Assembly: GCA_963855995.1 (NCBI GenBank)
Contig: OY979718.1
Coordinates: forward strand, 43,273,559 to 43,337,558
Reading direction: 5' to 3'
DNA from: Muricea muricata
Taxonomy: Eukaryota > Cnidaria > Anthozoa > Malacalcyonacea > Plexauridae
Length of the DNA: 64,000 nt
A program made the position numbers and the translations under genes. This document shows positions 45,866 to 59,425 of the stretch, one piece after another. The notes under the pieces are model-generated. The model was not told where the DNA came from and ran no database searches. It worked only from the letters and a program-made list of their open reading frames with translations. Each line of letters opens with the position of its first letter. Position 1 is the stretch's first letter.

Positions 45866-46252
45866 CTGTTCCCCTATTGGACAAACTTTTGAAGTGGGAA
45901 AATTTATTCGCACAGTTGGAAAGCTAGAGCATTCTAATTTTAGTAAACTGTGAAGTTTGGTTGCGGAATATAATTTGTAAAATGTTGAAAATGTTGTTCA
46001 GTGAAGTTTGCAGATTTTGTATACTTTTGTATTACTCGTGAGAAAGGCTTACCACTATGTTGCAATGTGGTAAGCCTTTTTCGCGCGTAATACATCAGTA
46101 TACAAAATTCGCAAACTTCAGGGGACTACATTTTCCTCATTTTAATATATTTTGCAACCAAACTTCACAGTTTTACTACATTAAGGGTGCTCTTTCTAAC
46201 TATGATGATAAATTTTCGCAATTGAAAAGTTTGTCTAATAGGGGAATGGTCA
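45866..46252. mobile_element. GGACCATTCCCC family MITE, copy 3
   Basis: Ends GACTGTTCCCCTATTGGACA and its partner GGGGAATGGTC; the centre is a GTATTAC/GTAATAC palindrome. Confidence 0.8.
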
Positions 46253-48591
46253 GCGATGTATATTTTGATCAAGTCAACTGGTGGGATAGTGGACCGTCGC
46301 AATATTCTGAGTATATGCAAGAGTTTGAAAGCCTTCGCGATTATAGATCGAGTATGTTCATCCCATTTCAGATTACTTTGAATAGTAAGGCCCAGACTCG
46401 GACTGGCCTATGTGCCACTGTGTCATGGCACATGGGCCCCTACTGGGGCATCAAATGGGCCCTTGACAATTGTTGTTTAATTTCCGTATTTGTAAACATT
46501 CAAAGATGTTTAAGGTGGCTCGATAGTCAGAATTCATTAGAAATTTTATGTCTCTACGATTAAATGTTTTGTCGTGAATGCTTGAGCTTCATTTTAGTTC
46601 ATTGCACAGCTCTATAGCACTGTTTGCTGTATTTAAAAAAGAATTTCTTAAAAGTTTGCCTGAACATAGAAATCACGTTTCTTGTTGGAACTCGTTTCTA
46701 ATTATAAGTTCATTTGCATAAACTCCACACCTTACCTATGACAACAATGTCTCTGGACATACGAACGGTAGGAGTATAAAACTTTTCCAATTATGAAGAC
46801 AACCAGCAGAGCTATGCAATGAACTAAACTAAGCTTTACACGCGCACTGTAAAAGATTCTATGGCGAAAGAAGTATTATGTGCTATGAGTTAGACTATCG
46901 AGCCACCTTAAAACAGACTATCAGGCAGTACGAAACGAAAATAAAAGTGCCGGATGGAAATGATTTGGAATTTTTGAACTCTTCAGGGAAGCGGTTAAAT
47001 AATTCATCATGTTCTCTCCAGAATACCATAAAATCTTCACCTAAAACATTCAGAACAGCAAAAAATTTCAGGCTTCTCTCAGTGCTAGAATGGCAAGGCC
47101 CCTTAATTGAGACCAGTCTGGTAAGGCCTAATGCTTTATAACTCTGGACAATCTTTAGTTCACATCCCGCAATTACTAAAGGTTGTATAGGTCGACGGTT
47201 TTTTTAAGGAAACAAATTCTAAGTTCCTTGCATTTTTTCGGATTAAGGATCATCGAATTATTAGAGCTCCATGATTCGATGTGATTAAGGGTTAAAACCA
47301 GTATTCGAGCACCTGGCCAAATTGCTCATTGTGAGCTCTATATTTCCTTAATTCTTTAAGCTTCTCTTTATTTGTAATTTTTAATATTTTATATGCATTA
47401 ATTAGTATCAATAAAGGAAGTTAATGTCGAACAGGACTTAAACAAGGTCGTTTCGATTCCGAGTGTTTTCACAACAGTCAAAATGAAAATTCTGAGCGCA
47501 TTAAGTTTTTAGTCTTTTTTCATAGACGAGGTTTATCCTGGTTTTCGTTGAATTATGTAAACAAGTCGGGAGCTTTTTGAAATAATTCGAAATGAAAACG
47601 CTCGGAAACGGCACCGTGTGCATGTAGCCTTAGTGAAGTCAGAGATTGCCTACCGGGTGTTGTTACCCCCTAGGCCAGTATAAATAACACTTGCTTTATT
47701 GCTATCCAGTTGCTAACTGTTCGTTTAATTTGTCCACCCCCCCCCCTGCTCCCGCTAGTTTTTTGCATCTTGGGTATTGGGGTGGTAGGTTTAATGTTTT
47801 GTCCGTTTTTGTTAAGGACTGAATGCTCGTTATCAATCTTACGCTATTATTGTGATTTGTGACATCTTGTTCTGGTAGTTCACCGTCGAGGTCTAAGAGT
47901 GTATTGTTGTTTTATATTGTTCAGGCCATATTATTGTTTGTCCTCTTTCGCGCGTTTCACTTCGTCTTATATTCTCGTGTGATGGCTGTAATCACGGGAC
48001 AGAGATGGTGCTGTTTAGGTTCAAAATGTGCTGGGCGTTAGTTATGACCGTGGATAGGCATGAAGAATGTTCACATTTCAAGAACCTAGTTCGATCGCAT
48101 CGCCAAGCTCGTTCGCATCGCCGTGTTACCGTCTCAATTTCCACCGATCGGCAGCGGGCATAATTACTATAAGTTACTGTGGAGTTGCTGCTGGCAAAAT
48201 TGCCAAACTAGCATAGTCATAGGTAATTATCCTGTGAGATCAAGTTATAATATAATGTCTTAACTACGCCCCTCTTGGAAATCAGCATTTGCTAAGCGGT
48301 CTGATCAGCGTAGCAAAATTTTTTTTTCTCTACCTTACTTTACCCAGAAGTAATTTGCAAACTAGTTACGTTCAATTGCAAACTGGTAGTAATAAGCCAA
48401 TCATAGGCGTTAAAAACAGACGATTAACCAATGACACGCATACTTAATAATAATAATAATACTGAATAATAATAATAATGGAAACAAATAATTTTAATAA
48501 CAATTTTCGATCCAATAGTTACATTTCACCTGTATTCACTGATAACGGACAGGTGAATTTATAGGCTAGCTATTTACATTACACAAAGAGC

Positions 48592-48592
<1 letters not shown>
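46253..48592. other. Intergenic, nothing firm
   Basis: AGGCCCAGACTCGGACTGGCC near 46388 and an inverted relative near 47095 could be ends of another element. TATAAATAACAC near 47680 looks like a TATA box without a gene. A short (AAT)n lies at about 48450. Confidence 0.35.
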
Positions 48593-48645
<53 letters not shown>

Positions 48646-48646
48646 T
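48593..48646. repeat. (AAT)n microsatellite
   Basis: About 18 copies at the 3' end of the minus-strand LINE fragment 48647-50228. Confidence 0.95.
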
Positions 48647-48934
48647 TTATTGAAAACTCGATAAGATATGTACATATTTTTAAAAAAAGGTATCTTTAGT
48701 TAGCCCATACTATTAAAATTGTCTGATTCATTGTCAAGTTTATCATTTTGTCATTTATGTTAAAAATATTTAAAAAAAACACACACACACATCCTTAGAA
48801 ATTCTTAGAATCAAAGGATAGCATCTAAAGTATTCTTGCCACTTCTGTCTCTATCTCAATGTCAATTTCCTTCATATTACATTTCTTATTTTTCAGTCGT
48901 CTTATGCCTCTAAGGCATAAAAGAGCAGATCTAA

Positions 48935-49360
48935 TTATGGAGAAATTTTCGCTCTTATCCATGCTATTGTCTTTGAATACTTTTCTCCTTGTTTCATGGC
49001 AATCAATTCTGCTAGTCGACTGTGGTACTTTTTACATTCTTCTCCCATTCCACCAGTGGTTGTGAAAACTAGCGGAGTAAATGTTCCTTGTTCTATATCT
49101 GTTACACGTTGATTATACATTCGTTTCTTCTCATTTTCGTGCATACGGTAAATTTGCTTTGGGGTTAAGTCTTGGTACGATTCCGCATTTGGGTGACATA
49201 CCCGGATATCAAAGAATGCAGATCTTTGTCTTTCCCAAAAGCCTCGTGCATGGACATCTAGTCTGGCTTCTTGTGATGTATTTGAGCCAGAGTTTAAAAT
49301 TTCACCCCTTACGTCCTGCAGTGCTGGCTCGATCTCGACATCGTTGCAGACAACATTCAA
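48935..49360 (-). pseudogene. LINE restriction-like nuclease fragment
   Basis: Continuation after the 2-bp shift: [16 protein letters not shown], then [15 protein letters not shown] and AWIRAKIS. It is interrupted by another shift near 48940. Confidence 0.7.
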
Positions 49361-50223
49361 GAGGTCTGCCTCCAGATCGCGTAATTCATTGTGGCGTTGA
49401 ATAATAAAACCACCTTGCTTGCATACATCGCATGGTCAATGTTAAAAAAATCTCCACAAGCACATCTTGTTGGGTTATCTTTGATAGGCCAATTATCTCT
49501 CAGCTTTAAAGCATCTCTAAATTCCCGTTTATTTAAAGTGAAATCCATTTCAGACATTGGGATGACTGTCAACCAAGAGGAGGCTCCTTTCTCTGATGCA
49601 AGTTCTATCATTCGCTTCATCTTTGGTGATGCATTTTCAACGACAGATTCTACTCTCTCACTTAAAACACCGCTCTTTTCTTTCCGTACATCTTGCTTTA
49701 AAACTTGTATTTCTGAATCATCAGGAATTTCATGCATTTGTAATTCAATCCGTTTTACCAATGGCGCTGTTATCTTTCTCGACGCTTGATACTTCAACTG
49801 TGCTTCGTTGCATGGATTTGCTACCCAAATACCACCTTTTCTAACTGGTAGGGCTAGAATTTCTCTTCCGATTGGGGAACAATTGTGTTCGAGTAGAGCT
49901 GGCAGAAAAACATTTGCAATTGCATCTTCTAATGGTTTCAATAGATCTTGGATATCAGGTAGTGTTCGATAATAATACGTCCATCGATGTTTCAGCCCAA
50001 AGGTATAGACTGCATAACTTGCTTGAGGCTGTGTCGTTGCAAATTCAGCTAGCTTAATTATCTCGCTTACCCATCCATCCACTTTTTCATTGACATATTC
50101 CGACAAGTAAGATCTTGATCCAACTACTGCTCCAAGGTGTTTCTTCCCCTCCTTTGTGATATTTATATCTGTATCCTTAAACTTTTCCCTTACAATTTCT
50201 TCTTTCTCCGGTTTTGTTATCAA
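49357..50223 (-). pseudogene. LINE RT thumb and zinc-knuckle fragment
   Basis: A 288-codon open frame of the element above, from TKPEKEEIVREKF to the frameshift after DHAM. It is a 5'-truncated pseudogene, not a host gene. Confidence 0.75.
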
Positions 50224-50228
50224 CCAAC

Positions 50229-51682
<1,454 letters not shown>

Positions 51683-51703
51683 TAATGATAATAATAATAA
51701 TAA
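51683..51703. repeat. Short (AAT)n between head-to-head LINEs
   Basis: About six copies shared by the 5' break of the minus LINE and the 5' end of the plus LINE. Confidence 0.85.
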
Positions 51704-51707
51704 GAAT

Positions 51708-53150
51708 GCTCTGAAAAACTGCTAATGCCGAGATGGTTGAGGAAGTTGAGCATCCTATAAAATATCTCAGATGGCAAAGCGCAAAATACAGCCTCTGGCA
51801 GTCTAAGTTCAACTCCTGGCCTTCACGTGGCAGAGCTGTTTGGAACCAGCAGAAGAAGGGGCGAAAGGCGAGAATCTGGCGCCTTTAAATAACCAGTGCT
51901 TCGGGTCGGATGAGCTCGTTAGCATTGCCAGCAGTTATCCTAGGAGAAGGAAAATCTCTGATTTCAAAACCAGGGCAGACAGGGCTCTTAAGTCTTGGAA
52001 GACAACCTGTCTAGTGGAAACTACACGAACAATGGTATGGGTGGATGATGCTCTTCAGTCTTGGACGACAAATCATCTAGTGGAGGTTACACGATAAATT
52101 ATACCCGCAACCCAAAGATACCGTGCCGATATGGGTGAATGGCCACTGCGTTATGAGGTCACTAATCGTGAAACCTGGTAGAAGTGGTGACCCTATCAAA
52201 ATCAAAGCCTTATCCAGAGAGCCGGGCAACCCTGGATGGACTGCTTGGATCCGTGCAATCTACAAACTTTTTATGGGAGACTAATCAATTTCAACCAAAC
52301 CTTTTACATGATATTGTCAATGATACAGTGGCACCATCAGGTGTTGAAAATGAAGCATATCATGGAAACAACAACGTGCATAGAATGAACAACCGTGGAT
52401 GGACAGATCAGCAAAAACATAGGATAGTCGAAAAAGACAGAGGAAAGAACAAGAGGAAAACATTTTATGAAAAGAGTGAAAGAAAGATGGGACACCGAAT
52501 TTCCAACAGTTGTAAGAACAGCACAAAACCTAATAGACAATACGAAGAGATTTCGAAAAGAAGGATGGGGACAATCTAAGGTTGAGAACGGAGAAGTGGC
52601 TGCAGCTCAGATACCACACCCAAAAGATCAAGAGAAAAGAAGTCTTGAATGGACGACAGGGATGAAAGTCGCATTAATAACTTTTGACAACGAAGAGCGT
52701 GCAAAAGGCAGAGGTTTCATGAAAAGAGTAAAAGAACGATGGGATCAATACTTCCCTGAATACCGACATGCAAGCTGGCAGAAGCTACGTGATAATGCTG
52801 CTAGATTTAAGAAAGAGCCTGGAGTCATGAACTTGATACTAGTGAGAAGGAGAAACGAGATACAACAAGAGGAGATTAGTCGAGAGGAAAATCTACCAGT
52901 TGCTTTAGTCTTTTATTATTCATTTTTACATGAACTGGTCGTTAAAACTGCAGCTGAAATGCAGAAAACGATATTAATGGACAGTGAAACGTTATTGAGA
53001 AATGAGGAAAGTGCTTTCCGGAATTGTCCAAAGTGACACAGAAGAGAACTGGCAACAGGGATAGCGTTCATTTTATGAATCATGTTGTTGCTCTTGTAAC
53101 TAGCAAATATTGGTAGTTATTTATTATGGCAACATTTTGTAGCTTCTTAA
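51708..53150 (+). mobile_element. 5' part of a restriction-endonuclease-type LINE
   Basis: A leader region with two tandem 66-bp repeats (GTCTTGGAAGACAACCTGTC and GTCTTGGACGACAAATCATC) is followed by an ORF with two Myb-like repeats. RT and nuclease parts are absent; the unit is followed by microsatellite DNA at 53155. The link to the other fragments is inferred from location and Myb content. Confidence 0.6.
52467..53036 (+). pseudogene. LINE N-terminal ORF with two Myb-like repeats
   Basis: Two about 60-residue repeats share W-T....K, FMKRVKERWD, FP and L.DN..RFKKE. Repeat 1 starts in another frame (WTDQQKHRIVEKD, 52390-52440), so a 1-nt shift near 52455 splits it; repeat 2 is intact (LEWTTGMKVALITFDNEER onward). 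Myb-like folds occur N-terminally in several LINEs of this type. Confidence 0.6.
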
Positions 53151-53154
53151 ATCA

Positions 53155-53179
53155 CATAATAATAATAATAATAATAATA

Positions 53180-53247
<68 letters not shown>

Positions 53248-53248
53248 G

Positions 53249-53320
<72 letters not shown>
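53155..53320. repeat. (AAT)n(GAT)n(AAT)n microsatellite
   Basis: AAT copies, then about 25 GAT copies, then AAT again. Open frames across it are artefacts. Confidence 0.95.
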
Positions 53321-53780
53321 GTCTTCATTAAAATACTCAAAACAAAACGTCTGAGTTTATATTTTTTAAAGAATACTATATTTACATCGATTATATATAC
53401 AATGAAGGTACAAAGGTGGTTATAGCTAATAGAATATATAATTTATATTAAATTAAAAAGACATCGATTTATAAACACGTTTTTAAACCTCTCACTTGCA
53501 CAGGACAAAATAGTGAACGTGGCAGTGGAAGCAAAATCTTACTCCAATAATTATTAGGTTTCTCCGTCCAGGACCGCCAGACTGATGAGACGGGCAATTT
53601 GCCTCAAACGTCAGTTATGCGAAATTGTGTTGAGAGTTACACAAAATCCTCGACAGCGCTGGACTAACGCTTCTCACTTCAGGCAATAACTCCAGGTTTA
53701 GGAAAGTTTGCTTCCATCGGACAGGTATATTCTATTCAAAACTTTGTTTTGTACATGTTGTTTATGTTGAACTGTTATTC

Positions 53781-54022
53781 GGGGCCGGTTGTATCAAAGG
53801 CGTTTAGCTTAAACCGTGGATAAGTCAAAACTATAAAACAAGTTTGCATGCTGTATAAAGAAACCAGCTAAAGTTATTTGACCTGAGAAGAACAATTATA
53901 TATAAAAACTAAATATTTATTCTATTAAACTCATGATTTCGGTTCCGTACTAGGTGTAAAAGTGATTTTTAAATTTCTCTTATCCACCGTTTAAGCCAAA
54001 CGCCTTTGATACAACCGGCCCC
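53781..54022. mobile_element. MITE with GGGGCCGGTTGTATC ends
   Basis: Inverted ends GGGGCCGGTTGTATCAAAGG pair over more than 40 bp including TTTAAGCTAAACGCC-type sequence. Total 242 bp, no ORF. Confidence 0.8.
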
Positions 54023-54974
54023 AGGTCGATACTAGATCGTTAATTTATACGAGTTGTTTTAGCGACTGATATCCACTGAGTGCGCGCAATTCAGTTGGGC
54101 ATACCTAATGAAATTTGTTCTACTTGACAACACACATTTCAAAAGAGAGCAATATCGCAAAAAATCTGAGTGCTGAATGGAAATCAGCCTTGAACCTCGT
54201 ACCAAACATAGTAACGAGGCTCGTCAGTCTTTAAAGCGCCAAGATGCAATTTAACCTTGCATCTGCTTCTACAGTACAAACCCTCAGCACGACATTGACA
54301 TCAACTTCACAGTTCTAAATTTTACAAGTTTGTGAGCATACCCTTTGCTCATGACGTCACGCTGGGCATAGCCCGGAGTTCTTCATTCAACTTTAAATTT
54401 TGAAAAGAATATTAAGCAATGAAACTAGTGTTTATTCTCGTTTAAAAGTGTATTCATTCAGCTTTCTTTGGATAGGTGTCTATGAAATTTGAGCGAGTAA
54501 GTCACAAGTTATGGTCTTAACCGATCGCGATTGAAAGTTTTTAAAATTGAGATAACGCTTTAATTACAGCACAATCACATGTTATCTGTATTCAAAGTGG
54601 CTATCTGGAGTTCTAGTCTGGAAGCTGAACATTCATATCATTTTTTATCATTTTTCGTGGTTTGTTCATCTTCTGTAAAAGTGTGTTTGAGGCAGCTTAC
54701 AGTAAATTTTGTCTTCAAGACAGCTAAAGAAAGTATCAATCACTGTCTCATGCATAAGGTCATAAAATGTTGTGAATGCATTTAATTGCAATCAGATCCA
54801 TTTGATTTTAATCAAGGGAATCTCAATAAGAAAAAAAATCATTTTCTTTATCGGTATTTTGTGTAATTCTATTAATTACTATAAAATCATTTTCAACAAG
54901 GATAATGGCAATTTGCATAATAGACTAAAGGTCGAAGTCGAACTAGACAGGAAGAACGAAATATTTTACTACCA
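54023..54974. other. Intergenic, nothing recognised
   Basis: No domain-bearing ORF, palindrome or microsatellite is evident. Confidence 0.4.
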
Positions 54975-55285
54975 TTAGAAGGAGCATCTTAAGTTAGTAG
55001 AATTGCAAAGTTTGGTGGTGAAATGTTATAAAATACGGAAAATATAGGCCTGCGAAGTTCGCAAATTTTGTATATATATGTATTAAGCGCGGAAAAAGTT
55101 ATCATTTTTGAGCTAAAATTGCCACGAAAAGTTAACTTTTCCGTGCGTAATACAAATATATATATACAAAATTTACAAACTTCGCAAGGCTGTATTTTCC
55201 GTATTTAATATCCTTTTGGCACCAAACTTTGCAGTTCTGCCAATCTTAGGATCCTCTTTCTAGCTGTTGTAAAAGATTTTGTTTC
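54975..55285. mobile_element. GGACCATTCCCC family MITE, copy 4, diverged
   Basis: It shares the AAGTTTGGTGGTGAAATGTT-type arm and a central GCGGAAAAAGTTA palindrome with the other copies; the outermost ends are missing. Confidence 0.65.
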
Positions 55286-55587
55286 TTTTGCCTAGATCGA
55301 GTGTTAGTTTATTATGCAAATTGTCCATTACTTTTGCTGTGGAACATCAAGTGGACATTAGACAGTTCCAAACTACCCATGTAGCACCAAATTATGTCCT
55401 TTTTTCGAGCATCTCAAAATGACCACTTGCGCTAAAATTGCTCCCGTGGTTGTATTACTTGCTTCAAGTAGACAAGGAATACCTTGGTCGAAAGGCAAAT
55501 GGACAAGCCATAAAAAAAATACATGATCAAGTTTTCATTCAGCAATCAATCTTAGACGTCGGACTCCGTTTTTTTGGGACACCCTGT
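55286..55587. mobile_element. Right end of a mariner-type element
   Basis: The segment ends TTTTTTTGGGACACCCTGTA, the common ACAGGGTGTCCCAAAA end of mariner-like elements; the left end was not found. Confidence 0.45.
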
Positions 55588-56712
55588 ATTTTCAAATAAT
55601 GAATGAATTTTGATAAAACTATCGGAGAGATCTTACTTTATTTCTTCGTGTTTTTAAAGCCTGTGTCTAACTCTTGCATATCTATATGGTTTTTTACGCA
55701 TGTTGGTTGTACAAAAGTTGAATAGCGCTGTCCCGACCGGATAGTGAATCTTTTTTCAAACTTATAAAATATATGTTCGGTAACTGGTAAACCCATATTA
55801 AAGTTCAGCATTTTCGAGTTAAAGTCATTTTTTATGTCTTGCGAGTTCAATATCCCTGGTGTTATTGCTTTTTATGCCTTTATGCGGCAGTTGAAAAATC
55901 ACTATCCGGTGGATACCACTGTCCATCTTAGAAGAGAACTTCAAAGATGAGCAAATACAAATTATGCAACTGTACCACAATACCAAGACAGCAGTCTGCA
56001 AAACTTACTGAGTAGAATAGTATATTATAGGATATAGTTGTAGTAACTTAATTGCTAAACATTTCACTTCTCTAGAATTCACATTTAGAAGTACTATTTA
56101 AAAGGTATAGCACATAGTACCCTTGAATGGATTAAAATTGTTACAACTCATTCAATACATGAATTAAATAGCGATATAATATTTCATTAAAATAGAAAAA
56201 GCGCGCTTCTTTTACCCTCTAGTTTTACCTTGTTCACGCGCTTGTAGTTCACGATCACCTTATTTATAGATATATGTGGCATTTAAAGCGCTTCAAAAGC
56301 AACCTGATTTCATTTCAATATCATTCTACTTCAAATCTTCTGCTGACGGCTTACTAACATGGCGCGGTTTTTTATTTTGACATCTCTAAAGCTGGATTAG
56401 TACTCATCCTGGGTTAATTAAAATTTAACCCATTGTTTTAGTTTGTGCATTTCTAAAACTACATTTCTCTTTCAAACCGTTAGAAACTAAAGTTACTATA
56501 GTGATCCAGACAAGATTCCTTAACAAATATTTCTAACCTAAACAAGCTGCTGTGAAATTTGTCCTGAATTTGAACCCAGCCTTAAAGTCCCTGGTTAATA
56601 ATGTTAATCTAGTTGATGTGTCTGACATGAAATGGTTTATTTCTAGAGGAACAGTGATTATTACAGTGCAATCTATTTTTGAAAAACACAATGCTAAAAA
56701 CACAAGGCAAAA

Positions 56713-56880
56713 AAGTCCTATGCCTGGGAATGAAATTGCGACAAAATGACGTCACTTGATTAATTTGCTGTACATTGACCATCGCGACATTAACCGAGTT
56801 TAATTTACCTTGGAGTAAAACAAGTGGCATGATTATGACGTCATTTTGATGGTATTTCATTCTCAATCGTAGGACAGTTT
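56713..56880. repeat. Inverted repeat with CAAAATGACGTCA words
   Basis: Left arm GTCCTATGCCTGGGAATGAA and right arm TTCATTCTCAATCGTAGGAC pair imperfectly, with paired AAAATGACGTCA inside. Confidence 0.6.
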
Positions 56881-56899
56881 TCTTTACAGCTACTTTTTT

Positions 56900-58990
56900 T
56901 AATAAGACAAAACGGTCCCCTTAGCATCATGCTTTCCAAAAACAAATGGCACCGCGACAATCAATGCACAAAGTTATTTTGCTACCAGAGAGGTCGAGAT
57001 ATAACGGTTCCGGAGAGCGGGTACGTGCAGAGTTAGTTTGTTCATGAAATTTTGCTTCAACTTCCATGAATTTACTTCTAATTACTGTATCAATCTATAC
57101 TACAATAGTCCATTTCAAGAAGCACAATAAATATAATAAAACATGCAGATACCGGAAGAAATACTATAAACAAAATGACGCTTTTTGTACTTGTTTACAG
57201 GAACTGGGATACCTTAGCCTCTCTGTTTAGTCTTTTATTATCCATTTTTACTTGTAATATTTATTTTACAACATGCTCTTTTTTGTTCTTTAAAAAGTTG
57301 TATATTTTTGCCCGTTCGTCTTGAGAAGGTAATTTACCTGGCGTATTTTTTCACGGATAAAAATGGAGAAATGCAATCAGGAAAAGCAATTCGTTACTTC
57401 ATTTATGACCCACTGACACGAAACGATCCAAGATTCAATCTTCTAGCTGAAAACAAAATAAAACATGTTCAAAACTTTATACGGGCTGGAGAAAATTCTG
57501 TACACTTTCACTATATATCAATAATCGTCTCAATGTCTCATTCTAAACTGCATATATTCGTTATATTATTTTCTAGTTATTTTCTCATTAGGAAAACTTC
57601 AATTTAACAATTCAATAAGCGATTTAAAAAAATGCGCCGCAAAAATTATTGTTTTGCTACTCGCTACATATCCATGGGAGATAGAGTCAATAAAGTAGCC
57701 AATCAAATGACATCACTTGCAATAGTAGTACAGTATATCAATATATTCACTTAATCTGTACTAGCACGAGCAGAATGCCGGATTTGTTCAGCTTTTATGG
57801 CGCTATCTATTTCTCCACAGACGGAAAGTCTGAGCAAAACGATCATTTGGCACAGTTTTTATTTTCTGAAAATTATTGTGTGGAGTACTTTATGTCTGAT
57901 TCTGATTCTACTACCCACTCTTGAATTGTATTACAGGTGATTAGGACTTTGCCCAGATCAACTACCATTTGCACTGGTAAATCTGGACTGATATTATAAC
58001 GTCACAATTAATAAAGCGTCTTAAAAATGCACTTAAAACTGACTTTAGCTTGAGAATGCTGAACTTTAATATATTACTGAGCATGTTTAGAAAGTTGGAT
58101 CGTTGCTTTTTCACCTTTTGTGTAACTGGTCCCTGCTGCAGTCTGGGGAAAAAGTCATAGTCTGGTAAATTTGCTACTCAAACAGTGTTTAATTGATGTC
58201 TCTCGGCCAAGATTTACATTAATCTTCCTCAGTCTGAGAGATAAATTTATAGAAGTCAGAACCAAACAAATTTTATTGATGGACATCAGAGATCCCATAA
58301 TTTTGCTTAAGGCTCACTTCAGATGGCATACTGCACATGCACCAAACTTAAATGAAAGCTAAATCATGATTTAAATGAGGCAGAAGTGCGGCATCAGTTA
58401 AGTACCACAGATTTAATTTAGAGTGGCCAGAGTCAGTTGCATAATGCCATGTTGGAGCGGCACTGATTCCTATACTGCTCAACTTATGTGCTGAACTTAA
58501 ATCATAATTTATTTTAATGCATCAGTCACTCTCTGATAATATTTAGTATTTTTGACTCATGTATTTTATATTTAATTATGGCATTTGAATAAGTGCTGCT
58601 CCAATGTTGCCCCAACTTCGAAGTTTAGTAATACAATTAAGTTTGCCACATGTGAAGTTTGCCACATGTGAAGTTTGCCATTTGAAACGGGCCTTATTCA
58701 AATCAGTATATCAGTAGGTTCCCAGGTTAAACTTTAATGTTGTTATGACTAAAATATTCCCAAGATGCAAGATTTTGTTTGATTTTGATTTTGATAGATT
58801 TTGTTTGAACTTGTTGACACCACAATCAATAATTCACTGAAACCAAAGTTAGTTTTGGTTTGTAAAATACACAAGAGTGCTCAATAACATAAGATGAAAT
58901 AGACTGTAGTGGTAAGTTTTTCAGGTATTTTGCATGATTATAAATTTTGCTCTGTCTATATGTCATTGAGCACCATTTTGTAAACTGTAT
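56900..58990. other. Region downstream of adenylyl cyclase
   Basis: Open frames here (for example 57308-57607, with KAIRYFIYDPLTRNDPRF) have no recognised domain. Nothing else is evident; part may be 3' UTR of the cyclase gene. Confidence 0.35.
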
Positions 58991-59015
58991 TCACTGTATT
59001 TTGCAAACCGAAACT

Positions 59016-59350
<335 letters not shown>

Positions 59351-59425
59351 CAGTGAAGCTAGCCTGATGATAATGCTTACAAACATACTACACTGGTAAT
59401 GTTAAATTAGTTATGGCAATGCATA

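Larger units (their letters stand above)
48647..50228 (-). mobile_element. 5'-truncated LINE with restriction-like endonuclease
   Basis: The minus strand encodes the end of an RT and a C-terminal nuclease: HLGAVVGSRSYLSEYV, ASYAVYTFGLKHRWTYYYRT, SWLTVIPMSEMDFTLNKREF, then [12 protein letters not shown], a zinc-knuckle start. A 2-bp insertion near 49430 shifts the frame; then [20 protein letters not shown] gives R-x-D-x13-D, like the K/R-PD-x12-14-D core of LINE restriction-like nucleases. A second shift near 48940 precedes SALLCLRGIR and a stop near 48830. The 5' break directly abuts (ATT)n. Confidence 0.75.

Noticed and set aside
47640..48250. Solo LTR suggested by a TATA-like word
   Set aside because: No matching TG...CA ends or target duplication could be found.
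57308..57607. 99-codon ORF as a gene
   Set aside because: No domain, no splice context or neighbour supports it.
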